A DNA stretch of 64,000 nucleotides from Ophioderma brevispina (lineage: Eukaryota > Echinodermata > Ophiuroidea > Amphilepidida > Ophiodermatidae). A program made the position numbers and the translations under genes. The DNA is taken from the NCBI GenBank assembly GCA_023653785.1, contig JAMKCH010051690.1:1-64000 (forward strand). Direction: 5' to 3'. Shown one piece after another: positions 57,656-64,000 of the stretch. Each line of letters begins with the position of its first letter. Within the stretch, counting starts at the first letter, position 1. The notes beneath the pieces were generated by a model. That model was not told the origin of the DNA. It searched no databases and was given only the letters and a program-made list of their open reading frames with translations.

Positions 57656-57883
57656 TGGATACAACACCGCCTCGGGTTATTGATTGTCCACTTAGCTTTG
57701 ATGCCTTCGCTGGGAGACATGTTATGTGGACGGAACCATCAGCGTCTGATATTTCTGGAAACATCTCCCAAACGAGATCCCATGCTCCTGGAATTTATGT
57801 AACAGAAACGATACCAGTAGTTTACAGCTTTACGGATTCTTCAGGAAACTCTGCCTACTGCAATTTCACTGTTAACATTTTAC
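57656..57883 (+). CDS. HYR exon 5, intact, short variant
   Basis: A 76-codon HYR module lies between TATTACAG and TTTAC|GTAAGG, phase 1 on both sides. Blocks: DTTPPRVIDCPLSFDAFAG, HVMWTEPSASDISGNISQTR, GIYVTETIPVVYSFTDSSG, CNFTVNIL. It is about 7 residues shorter than its neighbours because the loop between the CP block and the WTEP block is trimmed. Both Cys remain. NIS and NFT are candidate N-glycosylation sites. It is followed by a 1702-nt intron carrying another foldback MITE. Confidence 0.92.
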
Positions 57884-59585
57884 GTAAGGAATCGCATATT
57901 GTAATCGAATTATTGAAATGATGAAAGTGGCATAAGTATATCGTGCAATCTGAATTGATCCTTATGCATAACGTGTGCATCGAAAAGGCTAAGTAAAAGG
58001 TTACAAAAATATATGAGTTTTTCCTTTAAAATCTTACAATTTATACCATATTGATATCACACTTTAATTTTTGACAATTGCCAACTGTTCACTGAGTGGA
58101 CCTAATTGAGTCACATATTTTGAAAGTTTTATTTTTTTTTAAATTTAAGAGCTAAGAATATAATGAGAGCTGGTTATATTTTTCCTGTAGTCTATATCCA
58201 TCCCACCTGTAGTCATTAGATAAGTGCTACCTCTCTCACAACCTTTGATTCCGATAAAAGAAGGAAATGAGGCCTTTTAAATAGAGGCCGGGTCAAAAAG
58301 ATTTGCACTCATTTTTATTATTTTTTTCTGTAGCAGTGGAAAATATACAAAAGTTATTGACTATCATGTATAAAACATACTAGAGAAATTTTAAATCTTG
58401 ATTTTTGAAATTTTCATTACTATGAAAACTCAGCGGTCTGTGTGGGTACTGTTCACTTTCTCTGCTTTTGACTGTGGGGTTTCATACTTTTTTGGAGCTT
58501 TTCATACTTTTATTTTAGCCTAATTTGAACATTTCCGGTTAGTTCCTGTGAAATATGATGAATGATTAGATAAATGCATTTTGAATACACCTCAACCATA
58601 CCTGTTTGTGTCCGATGCTTTGAAAATTTGGGGTCAACGTTGTCTGTAAGTGATGCAGAAGAGTACGTTTCGCTGTACTGGTCACGATCATATTGTATAG
58701 TCTCTGTGCAAATACCAGTTGACAACTGGGTAATTGGTAATATTGGTAATATTTCTGGGATTTAATGACAGGTGTATGTTATGTACTCCAGTAAGTAGCA
58801 CAGGTCTTTGATCCAATCAATCGGATTTAAGTAAATTAAGATGAATAGGCGGATGAACAGTTTATCTTTTGATGTAAAGTTGAGACATCTTCTTTCTCAT
58901 CTTCTCTGCTGTTACACACTGGGCAACTGTATCTGTTAGACTTTTAATACTATGGGCCATAACGATTCGCAGGAATGGATTCGCAGGCAACAAAGGAAGT
59001 GACATAGGATGTTAACTGGTCTATATCTGTATTCAATATGTCGTCAGCCACCACACATGTTGGTGGACAAGATGCATATATTCCAGGACTACAATACATT
59101 AAGCTGTCAATCGATGCATGTTTTGCGATTGCACAGGGATCATTGACAGGTGAATGTATTGTAGTACTGGAATGCGTCTATCTTGTCCACCAACATGGCT
59201 GGCTATTGAATACGGTCTATAGACGAGTCTCCGTCCGATAGGCGTAAAAGCGCCCTCCTACGGTTAAATCTTTGAAAAGACTAGCACGCGGGTCGCGCCG
59301 GATGTTGATACCGATTTGAATTCACCGTTGCTGTTAGGATGGCATGTCATACCCCCTCCTGAACTTACTGTACAAACCCGACCACGAGTTAAAATATTAG
59401 TAATGATTTGGAATGATTTAATGATACCTGTTCTGCTTCTTTTTCTACTTCGAGGTTTGATCCATTATGAATTGGATTACACTCACAATCAGGTCAGTTT
59501 GTAACGACATAGGAACAGATATAGAAGTTCATACAAGAATAATAGAAAAAATATTGTATGTATTCTCTGATATATATGTTTGCAG
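57884..59585 (+). other. Intron between HYR exons 5 and 6
   Basis: The 1702-nt intron runs from GT (57884) to AG (59584-59585). It contains the foldback at 59018-59226. The small open frames inside it (58574-58765, 59038-59241, 59316-59504) are not HYR-like and lack splice-site support. Confidence 0.65.
59018..59226. mobile_element. Foldback MITE in HYR intron, arms of about 80 bp
   Basis: The left arm (from GGTCTATATCTGTATTCAATA through CATGTTGGTGGACAAGATG to ACTACAATACATT) pairs with the right arm (GAATGTATTGTAGTACTGGAA, CTTGTCCACCAACATG, CTATTGAATACGGTCTATAG). The loop of about 45 bp contains GCTGTCAATCGATGCATG. No coding capacity is present. The open frame 59038-59241 is a by-product. 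Confidence 0.82.
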
Positions 59586-59836
59586 ATGATATTACTCCAC
59601 CATTGATCGTTGATTGTCCAGACGATATCCTGGTGTCTGCTGAAATTGGTGATTTAACAATCCCAGTCTTTTGGTCAAAACCATCTGCAACAGATCAATC
59701 TGGACGTGTGATGCTAATTGACTTCACTCACGTGCATGGTCAACACTTCCTATCGGAGCTACAAATGTTGTGTACACATTTGCGGATGATTCTTTTAATC
59801 AAGCACATTGTAACTTCTCTGTTATAATTCAACAAG
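59586..59836 (+). pseudogene. HYR exon 6, single-base frameshift
   Basis: An HYR module lies between TTTGCAG and CAACAAG|GTAAAA. The first two thirds are open (DITPPLIVDCPDDILVSAEI, VFWSKPSATDQSGRVMLIDF, HVHGQHF). The frame is then lost near 59750, in a C-run, by what looks like one missing base. In the shifted frame GATNVVYTFADDSFNQ and CNFSVIIQQ follow and reach the donor in phase 1. The length is 251 nt, one short of 252. Homopolymer context makes a sequencing error as likely as a real mutation. The tandem copy at 60596 has extra C residues at the same place. Confidence 0.82.
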
Positions 59837-59980
59837 GTAAAAAAAAACCATAGAAACATGCTTTGCTTTTATCCTATTATTTTAATATCAGAATTGCCTT
59901 TAAAAAAAAAACACACCTTTGTTTCGACAATCATTTTGCAAAGCTATGAGTTTTTTAATTATGATTGTGCATGTATACAG

Positions 59981-60232
59981 TTGATACAACCCCACCTGAA
60001 ATTCACAGCTGTCCATCAGACATTGTCCAAGACATTGAGCTTGGCACACCTGGATCACCTGTTTACTGGAGCACACCGTCAGCTACTGATATGTCAGGAA
60101 ACACTACGCTCATTTTTCAAAGTCATATCCCTGGAAGTAACTTCACTAAAGGCAGGACGCACGTGATGTATGTGTTTGCTGATGGAAGCAGGAACAACGC
60201 TACTTGTACATTTGACATCGTCATATATGAAG
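59981..60232 (+). CDS. HYR exon 7, intact
   Basis: One 84-codon HYR module lies between TGTATACAG and GAAG|GTAGGA, phase 1 on both sides. Blocks: DTTPPEIHSCPSDIVQDIEL, VYWSTPSATDMSGNTTLIFQ, HIPGSNFTKG, VMYVFADGSRNNATCTFDIV. Both Cys are present, with three candidate N-glycosylation sites (NTT, NFT, NAT). It is nearly identical to exon 9 at 60993, so the two are products of one recent tandem duplication. The intron before it is only 144 nt. Confidence 0.93.
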
Positions 60233-60297
60233 GTAGGATATAATGCAATACTCGTATATAATGCAATAGTCCGTCCGTCCATACTTTCTGTGAACAT

Positions 60298-60375
60298 GGT
60301 GAAGTCCTCGTGGCAGAGCGCTCAGGCGTCAGCAGGTTCCGGTTCCCGGTTGTATTCCAGGTGTATATGTTAATT
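60298..60375 (+). repeat. SINE-like tRNA-derived fragment, duplicated copy 1
   Basis: GTGGCAGAGCGCTCAGGCGT followed by AGGTTCCGGTTCCCGG resembles the A-box-like and B-box-like parts of a tRNA-derived SINE head, then CAGGTGTATATGTTAATTCCC. The same segment lies at the same distance after exon 9. Confidence 0.5.
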
Positions 60376-60595
60376 CCCCTCCTCTCTCTCAAATAAATGA
60401 GCCCAAATATATGTTTAATATATGTATACAGCTTGAAATCATACAAATTAAACCATTATAAGCTATTCTAGCAAGTAATTACTATAATCTAGCTACTGAC
60501 CGGCGTGCAGTCGTGCAATATTAGGAAAGGGTTTTATTAGAAGCGATCACAAAATAATAGAAAATATATATTCTCCTATATGTATGTATTGCGAG

Positions 60596-60843
60596 GATAT
60601 TGCCCACCTTGATTGGTTGATTGCCTCAGCCGTCCATCCGGTATCTGCTGAATTGGCGATTTACAATCCCGCTATTTTGGGTCCACACATCTGGCAACAG
60701 ATCAATCTGACGTTGTGGATGCTATTGACTTCACTCACGTTGCCTGGTCACACTTTCCCCCCCTATCGAGCTACACATGTTGTTTACACATTTCGCGATG
60801 ATTTTTAATCAAGCATAGGTAACTTCGCTGGTTCATTCAACAA
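60596..60843 (+). pseudogene. HYR exon 8, degraded duplicate of exon 6
   Basis: It aligns along its length with 59586-59836 (shared: GTATCTGCTGAA, ATCTGGCAACAGATCAATCTG, GATGCTATTGACTTCACTCACG, CTACACATGTTGTTTACACATTT). It is riddled with small indels and has a stop after the TFRDDF block. The acceptor (GCGAG for GCAG) and the donor (CAAG|TAAC for CAAG|GTAA) are both weakened. It is not usable as an exon. If skipped, exons 7 and 9 join in phase across 760 nt. Confidence 0.8.
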
Positions 60844-60992
60844 GTAACAAAACAATAAAACAGTGGCTTTGCGCTTGCCTCTATTAATTCAATATAAGAA
60901 TGCCCTTTTGAAGACAAAAATTGTTTCGACAATCGTTTTGCAAAGCTATGAGTTTTTAAAAACATTTTCTTTATGTATGTGCATGTATATAG

Positions 60993-61244
60993 TTGATACC
61001 ACCCCACCTGAAATTCACAGCTGTCCATCAGACATTGCCCAAGACATTGAGCTTGGCACACCTGGATCACCTGTTTACTGGAGCACACCGGCAGCTACTG
61101 ATATGTCAGGAAACGCTACGCTCATTTTTCAAAGTCATATCCCTGGAGGTAACTTCACTAAAGGCAGGACGCCCGTGATGTATGTGTTTGCTGATGGAAG
61201 CAGGAACAACGCTACTTGTACATTTGACATCGTCATATATGAAG
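60993..61244 (+). CDS. HYR exon 9, intact
   Basis: One 84-codon HYR module lies between GTATATAG and GAAG|GTAGGA, phase 1 on both sides. It differs from exon 7 at about five residues (Val to Ala in DIVQD, Ser to Ala before ATDMSG, Thr to Ala in GNTT, Ser to Gly before NFT, His to Pro before VMYVF). Both Cys and three N-glycosylation sites (NAT, NFT, NAT) are retained. The acceptor has a weaker polypyrimidine tract than its parent, but AG is in place. The near-identity suggests a young copy that may still evolve in concert with exon 7. Confidence 0.92.
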
Positions 61245-61780
61245 GTAGGATATAATGCAATACTCGTATATATAAATAACATTATGTGCACACAGTCCGT
61301 CCGTCCATACTTTCTGTGAACATTGTGATTGACTCATGGTGAAGTCCTCGTGGACGATCAAGGCGTCAGCAGGTTCCGGTTCCCGGTTGCATTCCTTGTG
61401 TATATGTTAATTCCCCCCTCTCTCGTCTTTATAATTGCTACAACTTTAAACAAAGCATTCCAAATAAATGAGCCCAAATATATATTTTTGTTTAACAATA
61501 AAATATACATATGAGACGTTCCACATGCTTGGGACACAAGCCAAGGCAATCAGTTTATAGGGTGCACGTATTGCTTTATTTCTATATTCTAAAACCTTCT
61601 GATTTATGTTCACTACGGAAATTCGATTAAGCTAACACCTTTTCTTACGCGGAGCCCTGCTACATCATTTACAAAGAGTAATGTTAAAATCATATCAAAA
61701 ATATACATTAAACACAGTATAACAATTAATTTATTATATCATAGCTATTAAATTATGTCAATATTGCATCATTTTTTCAG
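61245..61780 (+). other. Intron between HYR exons 9 and 10
   Basis: The 536-nt intron runs from GTAGGA to CATTTTTTCAG. It holds the duplicated SINE-like piece. No exon is recognised inside. Confidence 0.7.
61336..61412 (+). repeat. SINE-like tRNA-derived fragment, duplicated copy 2
   Basis: CATGGTGAAGTCCTCGTGG, CAAGGCGTCAGCAGGTTCCGG and TGTATATGTTAATTCCCC match the copy at 60298-60375. It was carried along with the exon duplication. Confidence 0.5.
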
Positions 61781-62032
61781 TTGACACTCGAGCGCCATCC
61801 ATCGTTATATGTCCTTCAGATATATCATCAACCATGGAAATGGGATCGTCTGGAGTTGGTATTACCTGGACGGAACCTTTAGCTACAGATGTGTCAGGGA
61901 ATGTCACTCTCTTTGTTAAATCGCATTCTTCTGGAGATCTTTTCAATATTGGCTCTACTACTGTTGTATATCTCTACACCGATTCTTCCAACAATATGGC
62001 GATTTGTACTTTTCGTGTTAAAGTCAGTTCAG
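61781..62032 (+). CDS. HYR exon 10, intact
   Basis: One 84-codon HYR module lies between a strong acceptor (CATTTTTTCAG) and a donor (TCAG|GTATCA), phase 1 on both sides. Blocks: DTRAPSIVICPSDISSTMEM, ITWTEPLATDVSGNVTLFVK, DLFNIGSTTVVYLYTDSSNN, CTFRVKVSSG. Both Cys are present; NVT is a candidate glycosylation site. It is more diverged from the other cassettes, so it is probably an older member. Confidence 0.92.
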
Positions 62033-62827
62033 GTATCATCGTTGATTTTAATCTGCGAGTTGATTACAAATGATCTGTCAAAATATCTTCAAATTACATT
62101 ACTGAAATCTATATGACCTCAAAAAAAAAATGGGTTTAAAATTGAGAAAACCGAAAACCTAAAGTAAGAGCAACCCCGTTTCGGCATCTATTCACGTAAA
62201 CTTAAAAGAATAACTAGAGTGTCAGTTTTGCAGGTGGCTCACTGTATGTTATTTACGTTTAATATTCCCACCCGAAATAAACAACTCGAAACATTAGAAA
62301 GGCATGTATTTCCCTGGTACCTACCGTCCTTAACTGCTCTACAATAACCATTCTCAAAAAATCACGGAATCAGACCCTGCCTTGGGTAATGGGAAACTTG
62401 CCTCCTATATCTAACAAGACAAATACCGCTACCTCACTTTTGCGCGATCGATCAATTTTTCTCTAGGACTTAGGATAGAGTAGTACGGACAGGTCTATGT
62501 CCCTTGAATTGGTGTGCTAAGAAACAAAAAAGAGTATTTTGTAAATTTAGCTTTCACCATTTTGGCTGATGTCTTGATCACACTGATGTGATCCACTCCC
62601 GCCTAAGTCTTACATTCACTTTCGGCCTATTAATCACAGTTGGGTCGTGTTGTATATTCTTAGAATAATAATTATTTAGGCCCTCCCCGTTGTAAATGAA
62701 TGCCTTCAAGGGATTGCCTTACAATATACCTATTTACTTTGTCAGTAAATTTTCGAAATTATTATCATAACTCTTTTCATTAATATTTTCAAGATTTATT
62801 ACTTTACCCTTGATTTTTGTCCCACAG
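62033..62827 (+). other. Intron between HYR exons 10 and 11
   Basis: The 795-nt intron runs from GTATCA to TTTGTCCCACAG. It is AT-rich with an A-run near 62121 and no exon that I recognise. Confidence 0.65.
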
Positions 62828-63081
62828 TTGATACAGTGCCTCCTATCGTGATCAATTGTCCTTCAAACCTCTAGAATATTCAGAATTATGGAGATCACAT
62901 ACTGAGTTTCTTGGCAACACCTTCCGCTTTAGATCCTCATGGAAAAGTCGTGATAAAATATAGCTCACATCACCGGGAGATGTTTTCTCTGTTGGATCAA
63001 CACCGATATTTTGTATGTATTTTGCAGATGAATCGAAGAATGGTCGTGCACGTGTAGCTTTTTCTGTTACTGTTACACTGG
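62828..63081 (+). pseudogene. HYR exon 11, in-frame stop and frameshift
   Basis: It has a good acceptor (GTCCCACAG) and donor (CTGG|GTATGT). It opens with DTVPPIVINCPSNL and then hits an in-frame TAG at 62872-62874. HYR-like sequence continues (LATPSALDPHGKVVIKYSSH). A frameshift near 62970 leads, in the new frame, to GDVFSVGSTPIFCMYFADES and VAFSVTVTL, reaching the donor in phase 1. The length is 254 nt. The usual second Cys before AFSV is replaced (RVAFSV). With a stop, a shift and a lost Cys, it looks like a genuinely decayed cassette rather than a single read error. Confidence 0.8.
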
Positions 63082-64000
63082 GTATGTACAGACTTAGTAA
63101 GTAGTTAGTAAACCAAAGTTTTAAATCCGGTTTTGTCCCTCAACCTGGGGTGCCGGATTCACCTCACATTCGTAGCAATCCCCCCCACAGTATGAATCCG
63201 AGGAAACTCCGCCAACAAGTACCTTAGAGGGAGTGAGAATCCGCATTAAGGGCGCATGTCGATTTCTCCCAAATCAACGCTATGATGCGAGCCTCCATCC
63301 AGGGGGATACACCGATATGGAAATGTAAGTAGGCTACTTTTGGACCAAGGGAACGGCGAGTACAAGGTTGAGGTGATACCCAGAAAGCGTGGGAGTGGCT
63401 AAGAGGGAGGCCAAACGAACGCGAGACCAACCGAGCCAGGGGGGCGGGTAGAGGGGGGGACGGTGCAGGCACGACGACACGGTCCGAAATGCACGGCAAC
63501 TGCAGGGGGAAAGGAACCACTTGAGAGAGGGCGTGGGCTTAGGCGGTAAAAAGCGGAAAGATAGAGCGAGAAAACGGACCGGGTGAACTGCAAGTATGGA
63601 TGAGGAGTTGCACGGTGGATAGGGCGGTGGAGGGCGGAGCACAATCGGAAGCGTAAGGAACGGGGGGGGAAATGGAACAAACTTTGGTGCCACACGGTGG
63701 GATAAGAGGACGCCACATGCGCGGGGCACCTAGTACGGGGGAAAAATGGAAAGAGCGGTACGGATTGATGCTTAAGACCACTTGGCACGAGGAGAAGCAG
63801 AGGCTGAGGGCGTCAGAGGGTGCTCGCATCAAGAGAAACTTATGGGGAAGGCGGCTGTAAGCAGAGAGCTCACGGTGGTGGGAAGAAAATCGAGGCAGCT
63901 TGGGTAGAAAAAGGTCACCGGCCCTTTAAGGTAGAAAGATGAGGAGGGCGCACCTGCAGGGCTTGCGCTAAGAAAAGAAGAAAGCAGAAGAAGAAGGGAG
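63082..64000. other. GC- and CpG-rich, purine-biased region of unknown nature
   Basis: From about 63230 the base composition changes abruptly: G+C rises well above the rest of the window, CpG becomes frequent, and the + strand is G/A-rich. Several overlapping open frames exist on the - strand (for example 63729-63334 and 63788-63399), but all are Pro/Ser/Arg-rich and show no domain that I recognise. It could be a young transposon end, a CpG island of a neighbouring gene, or a foreign repeat. No further HYR exon is seen. Confidence 0.5.

Larger units (their letters stand above)
59560..60580 (+). repeat. First unit of a 1.01-kb tandem duplication carrying two HYR exons
   Basis: This unit (exon 59586, exon 59981, SINE-like piece near 60298, polypyrimidine/AT tail) is repeated at about 60585-61500. 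The offset is 1010-1012 bp for both exon starts. The second copy has a broken first exon and an intact second exon. Confidence 0.85.
60585..61500 (+). repeat. Second unit of the 1.01-kb HYR tandem duplication
   Basis: It contains degraded exon 8, intact exon 9, the SINE-like piece at 61336-61412 and the AAATAAATGAGCCCAAATATA tail, in the same order as 59560-60580. Confidence 0.85.

Noticed and set aside
63334..63788. Pro/Ser/Arg-rich open frames of about 130 codons on the - strand
   Set aside because: Two overlap in different frames in a GC-rich stretch where stops are rare. No domain or start context is seen.

Overview
This is AT-rich eukaryotic nuclear DNA. There are no bacterial-style operons, coding sequence occurs only as short spliced exons, and most of the window is transposon debris. 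The one host gene that can be recognised is a run of HYR (hyalin repeat) exons on the + strand. HYR expansions, tRNA-derived SINEs and this mixture of LINEs, Ty3/Gypsy and MITEs fit a marine invertebrate deuterostome (echinoderm, hemichordate or cephalochordate). The species cannot be named from the sequence alone.

Layout. 0.7-3 kb: two tRNA-like SINE pieces around a decayed Ty3/Gypsy pol on the - strand. 3-13 kb: mostly unrecognised DNA with a minisatellite, simple repeats and foldback repeats. 13.5-20.2 kb: a MITE with TTA target duplications, then a three-layer nest (an older dispersed repeat split by a - strand LINE, which is itself split by a 434-bp inverted-repeat element), a minisatellite, and a foldback element of about 460 bp. 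20.8-23 kb: dispersed repeats. 23.97 kb: one isolated HYR exon. 27-46 kb: MITEs with clean target-site duplications, and a very large palindromic foldback structure (29.24-37.95 kb) that contains a - strand CR1/L2-like LINE plus a 3.2-kb monomer array directly upstream of its coding part. 46-51 kb: two LINE fragments lying tail to tail. 51.5-63.1 kb: the HYR exon array. 63.1-64 kb: a GC- and CpG-rich purine-biased stretch of unknown nature.

The HYR gene. Eleven HYR exon copies are visible. Each one is a phase 1-1 symmetric exon encoding one module of about 84 residues. Six are intact (55977, 57301, 57656, 59981, 60993, 61781) and five are broken (23973, 51496, 59586, 60596, 62828). Because every exon is symmetric, the intact ones would splice together in frame (1482 nt, 494 codons) if the broken ones were skipped. 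Two recent duplications are visible: a tandem unit of about 1.01 kb carrying two exons and an intronic SINE piece, and a block at 51.4/55.9 kb offset by about 4.48 kb. The product would be an extracellular, N-glycosylated adhesion-type or matrix-type protein. Neither its start nor its end is in the window.

Many repeat pairs and broken exons differ by 1-2 base indels, often in homopolymers. Some lesions could therefore be assembly errors rather than real mutations.
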